NCBI GenBank assembly: GCA_900446925.1
Contig: UAVY01000011.1
Coordinates: 62,001-126,000 of the forward strand
Direction: 5' to 3'
Source of the DNA: Citrobacter koseri
GTDB taxonomy: Bacteria > Pseudomonadota > Gammaproteobacteria > Enterobacterales > Enterobacteriaceae
Length of the DNA: 64,000 nt
Shown here piece by piece: positions 18,319-29,277 of this stretch. The position numbers and the translations under genes were made by a program. The notes beneath the pieces are model-generated. The model worked only from the letters and a program-made list of their open reading frames with translations, did not search any database and was not told the origin of the DNA. Numbering within the stretch: position 1 is the first letter of the stretch; every line of letters begins with the position of its first letter.

Positions 18319-20744
18319 TTAGAGACATTTCCCTTTTATCTCCTCGTAGAATTTCTGCGGATCGGCTTCCGGCAGGGTGTAGTTCAGTTTGCATCGTCCA
18401 CCGTCCACCTTCGCATACAGCTGATGGCTTGCTGAGATATCATTCAGGAAGATCAAACCGTCCTCTGGCGCGGAAGTGATGTATTCCCCGGCGTCGTTAA
18501 CAATGGAGACGCCTTTCGGCAATGGAGTACCGTCTGCACGCATAACAGAGAGCAGCACGCGCCGCTGACTCAGCGTGGTGAATTGCCATTTCGCGACCGC
18601 CCCGTGCGACGCTTTAATCGCCGTCCGGCCATTATTGACGTCAAGATTGCCCGGAAGACTTTGGGTATTGAGTTCCAGCGTACTTTCATGGAACGGCGTC
18701 AATGACGGGACGACGGCCTGGCCCCATTTATCGGTCCAGACGGGCCCGCGCGACGTCACGATTTCGATACCGGCAACAGGCTTGTCCAGTTGGGTAATGG
18801 CATACGTGTCCGCGACCGGATACGGTGAGAAGGTCACGCCATCGTCATGCGCCACAATGCCGCCACTCAATGCGGCAGAGTAGTTCGTATTGCTGTCGTT
18901 ATCGCCGCCAGCCGCCACGGACAGCGTGGTATAGTGAAGATTGCTGTTGAGCGAGCTATCCCAGTCGGTAACACTTTCGTCCTGATCGCGAGACACGCCG
19001 ACCGTGTATTGGTTGTCGTCATTCAGCGACCCCATCGCCCGCGTGCCATAAGAGCTTCTTCCTTCACTCTCGCGATACCACGAGTTCGTTGAAACACCGG
19101 TACGGCCTAACGGAACAGAAACGTTCACGTAGAACATATCGTGATCGCTCTCATCCCCACGACTGATATCCGATTCCCAGTTCACGCTGACGCTGAAATA
19201 TTTATAGGTTTGCGACCAGGAAGAGATAATGCGGCGGCTATTATAGTCGCTGTCCCAGGCCTCATTACGGTAATAGCCGAGCGAAAAACGCCCCAGAAGC
19301 GTATCCGACCAACTGACCGCGACGTTCGTATCGTATTTCGTTGGGGAGTAATCATCGTCGTCGCTATACAGTTCCTGCATTTCGCGATAGTCCGCCGTGC
19401 CGTAGCTGCCGCCCAGCGAAATCCCCATCCCCCCAGGGCAAGGAATACCCAAGATCCAGCGTGGTTTTGTGCCCATCAGTCTGGCTACGGTTATCGATCG
19501 ACCCAAGAAACCCGAGCGAGGCATATAAATTCTGTACGGGAACGGTATCCACATTGGCAGAGAAACCGTAATAGTGGTTATCCGCCATCACCATTCCGGC
19601 CATGAGATTCATACGATTATTCACTGACCAGCCATCAGACGCCGACACAATCCAGGGCTGCTCAAAATTCGTGTCCATATCTTCCGCACGCCCACGGCCA
19701 GAGAAAAGCCCGGCGCCCTGCCGACATGGTTGCTACGAAACGTGCTCGCCGATACGGTAAAATGGCTCTCGCTTCCATCGGTCTCCGTCACCGTGACATT
19801 CAGGTCGGTGTTGAGGTTAGCAATGGGCACATCGGTTAAGGTAAAGGGGCCAGCGGGAACAAGCGTTGAATAGATGATCTGCCCGCCCTGGCGAATATCC
19901 ACGCGCGCCTGAGAATATCTGGCGATCCCCGTCACCTCGATGCCGCTCCCCTCGTTCGGCAGCAGGGTATTATCCGGCATGACTTGCACACCGTAGACCG
20001 ATGGAATACTAAAGCGGCTGTTGGCAATGTTGATTTGCCCGCCCTGCACCATCACGCCATAGTCGGCGAAAGTGCGTTGCGCGTAGGTATAATACGAGTC
20101 GGTCTCTAATTCCTGGTCGCTGCCGTCGCTGACGAATTGTGTGCTGCGCACAATCCAGTCACCCGCATTAAAACCAAGTTCAAACGTTGACTGAAAGCGG
20201 TCTGAATTATCGTCGTCATATTTATAATGCGTGCCAAACATGGAGTAATTCAGCATTGCGGCATGACCACCGCGAACGTCCGCGACCTGTCGGTTATTAT
20301 CTGGATCAATCGCTTCCTGCGGAACAACCAGCGACATTTCTTCTGTTTCAGGCGTAGCGCTAACGGTTGCCGTAGACCAGTATTGATGGATCAGCGGGCA
20401 GGTTTCTCTTTTTATTTTCGTGACGAGTCCTGCGCTTTCCAGAAATGCTTTATCAATACAGGGCTGCCCTTCCTCATTAAACTTAACCGACATGACACTG
20501 TGTTTTTTGCCATTAATAATAACCGGTCACATTATGGACACCAGGAGTGAACCGGGACGCTAAGGAATAATAATCAGCAATCACAGGATCGAGACCATTA
20601 GATTCTAATGCATCAGTATCAAATACCGCTCTCGCCAACTCCATCGTTCCAGTAGAGGTCGGCATTATTTCCGCCCGTATACTGAAAGCGATTGCCGTCA
20701 GACAAAACACAATAATTCCTTTTTTAGCCGGAACCGCGAATCAT
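18319..20744 (-). pseudogene. Fimbrial outer-membrane usher, four frameshifts
   Basis: An outer-membrane usher of the FimD/PapC family, which secretes and assembles pilins. Visible regions are an N-terminal periplasmic domain (VKFNEEGQPCIDKAFLESAG), barrel segments (GGQINIANSRFSIPSVYGVQ, RVDIRQGGQIIYSTLVPAGP, SRDQDESVTDWDSSLNSNLH) and the C-terminal domains (NNGRTAIKASHGAVAKWQFT ... LNYTLPEADP). Indels near 19431 (+G), 19692 (-G), 20523 (+G) and 20727 (+1) split it. Correcting all four gives 807 residues from ATG 20744, which follows GGAG. A later GTG at 20710 would leave too short a signal peptide. It lies in an operon with chaperone and subunit genes. Confidence 0.88.
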
Positions 20745-20780
20745 AACCACTCCATGTGTTTTACAATAAACTGAGATTAA

Positions 20781-21465
20781 TTATTTTATTTCTGCGACAA
20801 AACTCTTCGCCTTATAGCCATAGCGCGTAGCAGGATACATTTCGATATTTTTATCCAGTGCGGATAATGTGGTCGAGGCATGGGCACTTATTGTTTCACC
20901 CGGCAGAATATAAGCCTTTGGTAAATCAGCGTGCGCGCCTGATGGCAATAATTTTACTTTCTGCTCCAGACGGATAACATAAGGCGTTTTATTTTCCACG
21001 CTGAGTTTTCCGCCGCGCATATGCCACTGGAGATCTTTCCACGGCTCCATATTCACGTCTAAACCCGAAGGATGAATAATGACGGGAAGGTTTTGGCTAA
21101 AGACCACTTTAACTTTGTTTTTATCCCGTTGCGGGATGGTCGTAAAAATAACGCGCTTCAAATGCTCAACTTTTAACGGCTCCGCGCTATTTTTAAGAAC
21201 GAATCGCACACGTTGCGTCTTACCGGCATCAACACGCGTAACGGGTTGCGTGACAATCAGGCCAGGCTGAGGATCGTCTGGAAGATTGACGATTTTGGTA
21301 TACAAGAGCTGGGGCATCAGCATCGGTGTTTTTGACATCCATACTGCCGCCTTGCTCTTCTTCATTAATCAGCAGCAGCGACGTGTCGGGCACCATCCCG
21401 GCAGCCAGACAGTTAAATGACGCCAATAAACAGGCGCAGATTAATGTTTTCTTGAAGGAAAGCAT
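20781..21465 (-). pseudogene. Periplasmic fimbrial chaperone, one frameshift
   Basis: A PapD-like pilus chaperone with a signal peptide (MLSFKKTLICACLLASFNCLAA), an N-terminal immunoglobulin-like domain (LLYTKIVNLPDDP, RVRFVLKN) and the G1 strand region (HLKRVIFTTIPQRDKNKVKV). A C-terminal domain follows, ending KSFVAEIK. An extra C in the run at 21311-21314 shifts the frame after about residue 50; without it the protein reads NTDADAQLLYTKIVNLPDD and totals 227 residues. It would escort subunits from the Sec system to the usher encoded 37 bases downstream. The sequence is closer to the YhcA type than to FimC. Confidence 0.85.
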
Positions 21466-21538
21466 AATATTAGTCCATTAATATTCATAACTGCTCCCCA
21501 TAGTAATATGGGGAGCATCTACGATACGTGCAGTGTAA

Positions 21539-22246
21539 TTACAGGTATACCAGCTCTACGGTGGTTAAGCCGTCAAGCGTCGCTTCATCGGTAATTTGCA
21601 GATCGTCTGTCGGGTTGATAATCGCGGACACACCGACGTTAAAGTTGACTTTTGTTTGCGGTTCTGGCGCAGAAGCCGAGCTTTTACCAAAGCTGTAAAC
21701 CTCGCTGTTATTATTTATGATCTGCATATAGCTGTTGCCTGCTTTTGTTCCCCAGCTAGTGCCGTCATTTGCTGAGAAATAGGCAACCAGGTTATCGCCA
21801 TTGCCGTTAGTCAGCGTTCCTGAATCAATCTGAATACCCAGCGCATATGCCCCAATTTTCTGGCTACCGTACAGCCCCAGGCCAAAAAGATAATTAGCAG
21901 AAGAAATGAAATCAGTCGATGCGAAATTAATGGCATAACCGGTGGTCGGTGCAGAAGCGCTATGCATATCAGTAAAAGAAACGCCGACACGCGTATCTTC
22001 TTCACAGGTAATGGCGACTGGCACGGTTTTAATGTCAGGCAGCGCGGTTGGCGCAGTTGAATTTAATGACGCCACTTTGATGGTGCCAAAATCAGCGATA
22101 CCGCCGCCGCTTGGGAATGACGGAATACAGGAAGCAGGAACAATTTTCCCTGATACTTTAATATCAACGCTCGGTGCCGCCATAACGGAAGAAGCCGTCA
22201 GCGCCAGCACAGACACCATCAGGCTTTTTTTAAAAAAAACATTCAT
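21539..22246 (-). CDS. DUF1120-family fimbrial subunit
   Basis: A 235-residue secreted protein with a signal peptide (MNVFFKKSLMVSVLALTASS ... VMA). The DUF1120 signature is present: VDIKVSGKIVPASCIPSFPS followed by GGGIADFGTIKVASLNS, with two conserved cysteines (PASC, AITC) and a C-terminal VELVYL beta strand suited to donor-strand assembly. It is the promoter-proximal gene and the probable major shaft subunit, as in yhc-type operons. The start follows AAGGAAAT. The frame is intact, unlike the three genes downstream. The exact fimbrial type cannot be named from the sequence alone. Confidence 0.82.
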   Translation of the reverse strand: MNVFFKKSLMVSVLALTASSVMAAPSVDIKVSGKIVPASCIPSFPSGGGIADFGTIKVASLNSTAPTALPDIKTVPVAITCEEDTRVGVSFTDMHSASAPTTGYAINFASTDFISSANYLFGLGLYGSQKIGAYALGIQIDSGTLTNGNGDNLVAYFSANDGTSWGTKAGNSYMQIINNNSEVYSFGKSSASAPEPQTKVNFNVGVSAIINPTDDLQITDEATLDGLTTVELVYL

Positions 22247-22888
22247 TTTTATTTCCTTATAAAAGAAGCCACTTTATATAATGATGACCTCTGCATATTT
22301 CAAAAAATTGACATGACACCAACATACAATATTGGTTGGCGAAATTTATCATTTGTCAAAAAACCATACAATCGAAAGATTATTTTTAAGAATTTATTCC
22401 AGGAAAATCCTCAAAGGAAATCCTTATATATATTCATCAAACATATACAATGATTCATATAAAAGATTAAATCCCGTTATTGTATAAATAATAAATATTA
22501 TCTACCGCCAGAAAAGCCGATCCATCCAGAACTACCGATAAAGAATGCTGATACCTCATCTCTTTTCGAACAACAACACAATTATTTAACATAGTGATGA
22601 TTACGCAGCGAAATTTATTAACTCCAAAGTATTAGTTCCTGCTTTTTCGGTTGCAAAGATCGTCAGTCATTATGCATCAATGTGATAAACATCACATTTT
22701 CATATTGCCATCATGAAAACTCATTCACTTTTATTTAACCGCAACAGAACACACCTACCAACATTATGGTATCCTGAGTTATATCCCTCCCGGAACTGAG
22801 GGAATGCACAAATTCTTCCCTTTGCGGCCAGTTTCATGGTGGTCCGCAAAGTAAAACTACATAGCAATGTCGAAACAAGGAGCAAACC
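22247..22888. promoter_or_regulatory. AT-rich divergent region between the fimbrial operon and fdoG
   Basis: A 640-bp stretch without any convincing gene, separating the fimbrial operon (leftward) from fdoG (rightward). The left two thirds are strongly AT-rich with A/T tracts typical of H-NS-bound fimbrial promoters. A perfect CRP site, TGTGATAAACATCACA, lies at 22681-22696, about 190 bases before fdoG. A ribosome site (AAGGAGCAA) precedes the fdoG ATG. No transposase or attachment site was found. Confidence 0.6.
22681..22696. promoter_or_regulatory. Perfect CRP consensus site
   Basis: TGTGATAAACATCACA matches both CRP half-sites at all ten conserved positions. It could serve fdoG, the fimbrial operon, or both. 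Confidence 0.7.
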
Positions 22889-25800
22889 ATGCAGGTCAGC
22901 AGAAGGCAGTTCTTTAAGATCTGCGCTGGCGGTATGGCAGGCACCACGGCGGCGGCACTGGGTTTCGCACCCAGCGTAGCGCTAGCGGAAACACGGCAAT
23001 ATAAATTGCTGCGCACCCGCGAAACCCGTAACACCTGCACTTACTGTTCCGTTGGTTGTGGGCTGTTAATGTACAGCCTCGGCGACGGTGCAAAAAACGC
23101 CAAAGCATCTATCTTCCACATCGAGGGCGATCCGGATCATCCGGTCAGCCGTGGCGCGCTTTGCCCGAAAGGGGCCGGTCTGGTGGACTTCATTCACTCC
23201 GAAAGCCGCCTGAAATACCCGGAATACCGCGCGCCAGGTTCAGATAAATGGCAGCAAATCAGTTGGGATGAGGCATTTGACCGCATCGCCAAACTGATGA
23301 AAGAGGACCGCGACGCCAACTACGTTGCGCAGAACGCCGAAGGCGTGACCGTTAACCGCTGGCTCTCAACCGGGATGCTGTGCGCTTCCGCATCCAGTAA
23401 CGAAACCGGCTATTTAACGCAAAAAATTCTCCCGCGCGCTCGGTATGCTCGCGGTCGACAACCAGGCGCGTGTCTGACACGGACCAACGGTAGCAAGTCT
23501 TGCTCCAACATTTGGTCGCGGTGCGATGACCAACCACTGGGTCGACATGAAGAACGCCAACCTCATCGTGGTGATGGGCGGTAACGCCGCTGAAGCCCAC
23601 CCGGTAGGGTTCCGTTGGGCGATGGAAGCTAAAATTCACAACGGCGCGAAGCTGATTGTGATTGATCCTCGCTTCACGCGTACGGCGTCGGTGGCCGATT
23701 TCTATGCCCCTATCCGTTCCGGTACTGACATTGCCTTCCTGTCAGGCGTACTGCTGTACCTGCTGAACAACGAAAAATACAACCGCGAATACACCGAAGC
23801 CTATACCAACGCCAGGCCTGATCGTGCGTGAAGATTTTGGCTTCGAAGATGGCCTGTTTACGGGCTATGGACGCGGATAAACGCAAGTACGACAAAAACC
23901 AGTTGGGCCTACGAACTGGGATGAAAATGGCTTCGCTAAACGCGATACCACGCTGCAACATCCTCGCTGCGTGTGGAACCTGCTCAAGCAGCACGTTTCC
24001 CGCTATACGCCGGATGTGGTGGAAAATATCTGCGGCACGCCGAAAGCCGATTTCCTGAAAGTATGCGAATACATTGCGGAAACCAGCGTCAAAGATAAAA
24101 CCGCGTCGTTCCTGTATGCCCTCGGCTGGACGCAGCACTCCATCGGCGCGCAAAACATCCGCACGATGGCGATGATCCAACTGTTGCTCGGCAACATGGG
24201 GATGGCTGGCGGCGGCGTCAACGCGCTGCGCGGTCACTCCAACATTCAGGGGCTGACTGACTTAGGGTTGCTGTCGCAAAGCCTGACGGGTTACATGACG
24301 CTGCCCAGCGAAAAACAGACCGACCTGCAAACCTACCTTGCCGCCAACACGCCAAAACCGCTGCTGGAAGGTCAGGTCAACTACTGGAGCAACTACCCGA
24401 AATTCTTCGTTTCTATGATGAAAGCCTTCTTTGGCGATAACGCGACGAAGGAAAACGACTGGGGCTTCGACTGGCTGCCGAAGTGGGACAAAGGATACGA
24501 CGTCCTGCAATACTTCGAGATGATGAACGAAGGCAAGGTCAATGGCTATCTCTGCCAGGGCTTTAACCCGGTCGCCTCATTCCCGAACAAAAACAAAGTG
24601 GTTGCGTCACTCTCTAAACTGAAGTTCCTGGTGACTATCGACCCGCTCAATACCGAAACGTCCACCTTCTGGCAAAACCACGGTGAGTCGAACGATGTTG
24701 ATCCGTCGAAAATCCAGACCGAAGTGTTCCGTCTGCCGTCAACCTGCTTCGCCGAAGAGAACGGCTCTATCGTCAACTCCGGCCGCTGGCTGCAATGGCA
24801 CTGGAAAGGCGCGGACGCCCCCGGCGACGCCGTAACCGATGGCGAGATCCTGGCCGGTATCTTCTTACGCCTGCGTAAGATGTACGCTGAGCAAGGCGGC
24901 GCAAACCCGGAACAGGTGCTGAATATGACCTGGAACTACTCCACGCCGCATGAACCGTCTTCGGAAGAAGTGGCGATGGAAAGTAACGGTAAGGCGCTGG
25001 CCGATCTTATCGACCCGGCAACGGGGGCGGTGATCGTGAAGAAAGGCCAACAGCTCAGCTCGTTCGCCCAGCTGCGTGACGATGGCACCACCTCCAGTGG
25101 ATGCTGGATTTTCGCCGGTAGCTGGACGCCGGAAGGCAACCAGATGGCGCGCCGCGATAACTCCGATCCGTCAGGCCTCGGCAATACGCTGGGGTGGGCA
25201 TGGGCATGGCCGCTGAACCGCCGCATTCTGTATAACCGCGCTTCCGCAGACCCACAGGGCAACCCGTGGGATCCGAAGCGCCAAATCCTGAAATGGGACG
25301 GCGCGAAATGGGGCGGGATGGATATCCCGGACTACAGCGCCGCTGCGCCGGGTAGCAACGTCGGGCCGTTCATCATGCAGCCGGAAGGGATGGGTCGCCT
25401 GTTCGCGCTCGACAAGATGGCGGAAGGGCCGTTCCCGGAACACTACGAGCCGTTTGAAACGCCACTGGGGACGAACCCGCTGCACCCGAACGTTATCTCC
25501 AACCCTGCCGCCCGTATCTTTAAAGGCGACGCAGAGGCGTTGGGTAAAGCCGATAAGTTCCCTTACGTCGGAACAACTTACCGTCTGACCGAGCACTTCC
25601 ACTACTGGACCAAACACGCGCTGCTTAACGCTATCGCGCAGCCGGAACAGTTTGTGGAGATCGGCGAGAAGCTGGCGAACAAGCTCGGCATCGCGCATGG
25701 CGATACCGTAAAAGTCTCCTCCAACCGTGGCTATATCAAAGCCAAGGCGGTAGTGACCAAGCGCATTCGCACGCTGAAAGCAGACGGCAAGGATATCGAT

Positions 25801-25944
25801 ACCATCGGTATTCCTATTCATTGGGGCTACGAAGGGGTGGCGAAAAAAGGCTTTATCGCCAATACGCTTACGCCATTCGTCGGTGATGCGAACACGCAGA
25901 CGCCGGAGTTCAAGTCCTTCCTGGTGAATGTGGAAAAGGTGTAA
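22889..25944 (+). pseudogene. fdoG: Formate dehydrogenase-O catalytic subunit FdoG (selenoprotein), five frameshifts
   Basis: The molybdenum bis-MGD selenoprotein that oxidises formate in the periplasm. It has a Tat leader with twin arginines (VSRRQFFKICAGGMAGTTAA), a 4Fe-4S cluster site (CTYCSVGCGLL) and the selenocysteine codon TGA at 23475-23477 in the context AVDNQARV-Sec-HGPTVAS. One extra A at about 23421 precedes the Sec codon, and four extra bases lie between 23814 and 23921. Removing all five restores 1016 residues, exactly the E. coli length, with no other stop. The C-terminal two thirds are intact. It is first in the operon fdoGHI-fdhE. Indels this dense inside a conserved sequence suggest poor reads. 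Confidence 0.95.
23475..23523 (+). promoter_or_regulatory. Selenocysteine TGA and SECIS hairpin of fdoG
   Basis: The in-frame TGA is followed by ACGGTAGCAAGTCTTGCTCC. GGTAGCA and TGCTCC pair around an AGTCT loop, the bacterial SECIS arrangement recognised by SelB at the proper distance from the UGA. It directs selenocysteine insertion into FdoG. Confidence 0.85.
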
Positions 25945-25956
25945 CGGAGACGACCT

Positions 25957-26859
25957 ATGGCTTATCAATCGCAAGACATCGTTCGCCGTTCCGCGACTAA
26001 CGGTTTCACTCCCGCGCCACAGGCGCGGGATCACCAGCAAGAGGTGGCGAAGCTTATCGACGTCACCACCTGTATTGGCTGTAAAGCCTGTCAGGTGGCC
26101 TGTTCGGAATGGAACGACATCCGTGATGAAGTGGGCAGCAACATCGGGGTGTACGACAACCCGGCTGATCTGACCGCAAAATCCTGGACGGTGATGCGCT
26201 TCTCGGAAGTGGAGCAAGACGACAAACTGGAATGGCTTATCCGTAAGGATGGCTGTATGCACTGCGCCGATCCGGGCTGCCTGAAGGCATGTCCGGCAGA
26301 AGGGGCTATCATTCAGTATGCCAACGGCATTGTCGACTTCCAGTCTGAACAGTGCATCGGCTGCGGCTACTGCATCGCCGGCTGTCCGTTCGATGTGCCG
26401 CGCCTCAACCCGGACGACAACCGCGTTTATAAATGTACGCTGTGCGTTGACCGCGTGGTGGTGGGGCAAGAACCGGCCTGCGTGAAGACCTGCCCGACTG
26501 GCGCTATCCACTTTGGTTCCAAAGAGGCGATGAAGACGCTGGCAGGCGAACGTGTGGCTGAGCTGAAAACCCGTGGTTACGACAATGCAGGTCTGTACGA
26601 TCCGGCGGGCGTCGGCGGTACTCACGTCATGTACGTGCTGCACCATGCCGACAAACCGAATCTGTACCACGGTCTGCCGGAAAACCCGGAAATCAGCGCG
26701 ACGGTGAAATTCTGGAAAGGCATCTGGAAACCTCTCGCAGCGGTCGGCTTTGCTGCGACCTTTGCGGCCAGCATCTTCCACTATGTCGGTGTCGGCCCGA
26801 ACCGTGCAGATGAGGAAGAAGACAATCTGCATGAAGAGAAAGACGAGGTGCGCAAATGA
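25957..26859 (+). CDS. fdoH: Formate dehydrogenase-O iron-sulfur subunit FdoH
   Basis: A 300-residue electron-transfer subunit with four cysteine clusters: [44 protein letters not shown] and [20 protein letters not shown]. Each contributes to a 4Fe-4S cluster linking FdoG to the quinone-reducing subunit. A single membrane anchor near the C terminus ([21 protein letters not shown]) holds it on the periplasmic side. Start ATG 25957 follows GGAGACG. It overlaps fdoI by ATGA and matches the E. coli protein in length. The frame is intact, unlike both flanking genes. Confidence 0.97.
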   Translation: MAYQSQDIVRRSATNGFTPAPQARDHQQEVAKLIDVTTCIGCKACQVACSEWNDIRDEVGSNIGVYDNPADLTAKSWTVMRFSEVEQDDKLEWLIRKDGCMHCADPGCLKACPAEGAIIQYANGIVDFQSEQCIGCGYCIAGCPFDVPRLNPDDNRVYKCTLCVDRVVVGQEPACVKTCPTGAIHFGSKEAMKTLAGERVAELKTRGYDNAGLYDPAGVGGTHVMYVLHHADKPNLYHGLPENPEISATVKFWKGIWKPLAAVGFAATFAASIFHYVGVGPNRADEEEDNLHEEKDEVRK

Positions 26860-27494
26860 AACGACGTGACACCATCGTGCGCTATACGGCGCCGGAACGC
26901 ATCAACCACTGGATCACCGCCTTCTGTTTCGTACTGGCGGCGGTGAGCGGACTGGGCTTTTTGTTCCCGTCCTTCAACTGGCTGATGCATATCATGGGCA
27001 CCCCACAGCTGGCGCGCATTGTGCACCCCGTTCGTGGGCGTGATCATGTTCGCCTCATTCATCATCATGTTTTTCCGTTACTGGCACCACAATCTAATCA
27101 ATCGGGATGATATCTTTTGGGCGAAGAATATTCGTAAGATCGTCGTCAACGAGGAAGTCGGCGACACCGGACGTTATAACTTCGGCCAGAAATGCGTATT
27201 CTGGGCGGCGATTATTTTCCTGGTCCTGTTGCTGGTCAGCGGAGTGATCATCTGGCGTCCGTATTTTTGCGCCTGCTTTCTCAATCCCGGTGATCCGATT
27301 CGCGTTAATGCTGCATTCATTTTGCCGCAGTAGCGTTAATTGTGGTTATCATGGTGCACATTTACGCCGCCCTCTGGGTGAAAGGCACCATTACCGCGAT
27401 GGTGGAGGGATGGGTAACCCGGTCATGGGCGAAGAAACATCACCCGCGCTGGTACCGTGAAGTCCGCCAGAAACAGGAAAAGTCATCTGAATGA
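26856..27494 (+). pseudogene. fdoI: Formate dehydrogenase-O cytochrome b556 subunit FdoI, three frameshifts
   Basis: A diheme inner-membrane subunit with four helices that passes formate electrons to menaquinone or ubiquinone. The His ligands lie in ERINHWITAFCFVLAAVSG, FFRYWHHNLI and the later HSFAAVALIVVIMVHIYAAL. Extra bases near 27027 (C), 27266 (T) and 27325 (T) break it. Removing them restores LHPFVGVIMFASFIIMFFRY and PYFAPAFSIPVIRFALMLHS and gives 211 residues, the family length. The stop overlaps fdhE by ATGA, so all four genes of the operon are coupled. Confidence 0.94.
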
Positions 27495-28421
27495 GTATTC
27501 GCATAATCCCGCAAGATGAGCTGGAGAAGAGCGAGAAACGTACGGCGGATATGATTCCGCCGTTATTGTTCCCCCGGCTCAAAAATTTGTATAACCGCCG
27601 CGCCGAGCGTCTGCGGCGAGCTGGCCGAAAACAACCCGCTGGGCGATTACCTGCGCTTTGCCGCGCTGATCGCACATGCCCAGGAAGTGGTGCTGTACGA
27701 CCATCCGCTGGAGATGGATCTAACCGCGCGCATCAAAGAAGCGAACGCGCAGGGCAAACCGCCGCTGGACATTCACGTTTTACCGCGCGATAAGCACTGG
27801 CAGAAACTGCTGCATTCGCTGATTGCTGAGCTGAAACCGGAGATGAGCGGCCCCGCGCTGGCGGTAATCGAAAATCTGGAGAAGGCTTCAGAACAGGAAC
27901 TGGAGCAAATGGCGAGCGCGCTGTTTGAATCCGATTTTGCCTCCGTCAGCAGTGATAAAGCCCCGTTTATCTGGGCGGCGCTGTCGCTCTATTGGGCGCA
28001 AATGGCCAGCCTGATTCCCGGTAAAGCCCGTGCGGAGTACGGCGAGCAGCGTCAGTATTGCCCGGTGTGCGGCTCAATGCCGGTTTCCAGCATGGTGCAA
28101 ATCGGCACCACGCAGGGTCTGCGTTACCTGCACTGCAACCTGTGCGAAACCGAGTGGCATGTGGTGCGCGTCAAATGCAGCAACTGCGAGCAGAGTCGCG
28201 ATCTGCACTACTGGTCGCTGGATAACGAACAGGCGTCGATTAAAGCAGAAAGCTGTGGTGACTGCGGTACTTACCTGAAAATTCTGTATCAGGAAAAAGA
28301 CCCGAAAGTGGAAGCCGTAGCCGACGATCTCGCCTCACTGGTGCTCGACGCGCGCATGGAGCAAGAGGGCTTTGCCCGCAGCTCCATCAACCCGTTCCTG
28401 TTCCCGGGCGAAGGGGAGTAA
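27491..28421 (+). pseudogene. fdhE: Formate dehydrogenase accessory protein FdhE, one frameshift
   Basis: A cytoplasmic rubredoxin-like protein needed for maturation of the Tat-exported formate dehydrogenases. It has the paired iron-binding motifs [26 protein letters not shown] and [11 protein letters not shown]. The first 40 residues ([20 protein letters not shown]) are in one frame. An extra G near 27611 (CTGCGGCGAG for CTGCGCGAG) shifts the rest. The corrected protein is 309 residues, the E. coli size, ending PFLFPGEGE. It is last in the fdoGHI-fdhE operon and converges on the VapBC pair. Confidence 0.95.
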
Positions 28422-28429
28422 TTCTGACG

Positions 28430-28831
28430 TCAGGTCGGGTGGCGCGTGCCGCCCGGCTTATAAATGGTAAGGCGTAATGACTCCGGAATCCCCGCGAAGT
28501 CCTTTGTATTGCGCGTCACGAGCGCAAAACGATGAATGTGCGCTGTAGCCAGAATAACCGCATCCGGCAACTTCATCCCATATTCCTGCTTGAGACTGAC
28601 ACTTCTTTCGGCAATATCCTGTGAAACGCCGATAACGTTAAAAGCGCTCAATGCTATACGTGTACGGGATTCCTGATGGTACTTTTTTGCCCCTACCATC
28701 ACTTCCATCCAGGTAATGAGACTAATGGCATTCTGGGGTGAGTAAGCTTCGAGAGCCTTCTTCGCTTCGTCACGCCCGCTAAATAAATCAATGAGAATAT
28801 TGGTGTCAAACAACACCGGACCTTTAATCAT
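28430..28831 (-). CDS. vapC: VapC-type PIN-domain toxin
   Basis: A 133-residue PIN-domain ribonuclease. The acidic active-site residues are recognisable: LFDTNILIDLF (first Asp), ITWMEVMVG (Glu) and KLPDAVILATAH (Asp), with a final Asn/Asp cluster near RNTKDF. It is the toxin of a type II module; VapC enzymes of enterobacteria cleave initiator tRNA, and that activity is inferred here from family membership. Its ATG overlaps the stop of the antitoxin gene by one base (TGATG), typical of coupled pairs. An upstream GTG at 28837 is less likely to be the start. The module sits just after fdhE in an otherwise conserved neighbourhood. Confidence 0.87.
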   Translation of the reverse strand: MIKGPVLFDTNILIDLFSGRDEAKKALEAYSPQNAISLITWMEVMVGAKKYHQESRTRIALSAFNVIGVSQDIAERSVSLKQEYGMKLPDAVILATAHIHRFALVTRNTKDFAGIPESLRLTIYKPGGTRHPT

Positions 28832-29079
28832 CACCACTCCTCGCGAAGTTTCCTTTCGTATTCAACGCCATCTTCTTCGCAACCTTGCCAGAGCCCCAGC
28901 GCATCGGAAATAGTGGTTTCGGCTTGTCCCTGCCTTTCCAGGTATTGTTCAACTGCTTCGCGTAATAGCTCTGCTCGCGGAAGATTACGCTGTTGTTTGA
29001 GGTCATCAAGCCGCTTGATAACTTCATCGGATAAATCAAGTAATATTCTGCCCATTTCCATTCCAGCCATCATACTCAT
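28831..29079 (-). CDS. vapB: VapB-type ribbon-helix-helix antitoxin
   Basis: An 82-residue protein with an N-terminal ribbon-helix-helix DNA-binding motif ([20 protein letters not shown] ... [16 protein letters not shown]) and a C-terminal tail ([20 protein letters not shown]) that would wrap the toxin. Start ATG 29079 has GGAGG seven bases upstream. It is expected to neutralise the neighbouring PIN toxin and repress its own promoter. The region before it carries an AT-rich repeat (ATATATACC...GGTATATCAT-like) that may be the operator. The frame is intact. Confidence 0.85.
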   Translation of the reverse strand: MSMMAGMEMGRILLDLSDEVIKRLDDLKQQRNLPRAELLREAVEQYLERQGQAETTISDALGLWQGCEEDGVEYERKLREEW

Positions 29080-29277
29080 ATATACCTCCAGTATATCATT
29101 GGCGATTAATTTTCAAACAACATACACCGATGAAAGACCAGAAAAAAGACTTTATGAGCGCGATTTTTGCTTTTACGAGCCGCTTTCCAGAATTGCAACC
29201 TCGTCAGAACTCCCCGTTTCTTTTCGCTAAAAACCAGGTTATAACGCTGTATACCCATACAGATAAAGGGAGTAAAA

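Noticed and set aside
22247..22888. Possible mobile element carrying the fimbrial operon
   Set aside because: No transposase, integrase, tRNA target or direct repeats could be found at either edge of the operon.
25171..26832. A 553-residue open frame on the minus strand under fdoG-fdoH
   Set aside because: The sense strand encodes unmistakable FdoG C terminus and the FdoH cysteine clusters; the antisense frame is Arg/His/Val-rich without motifs.
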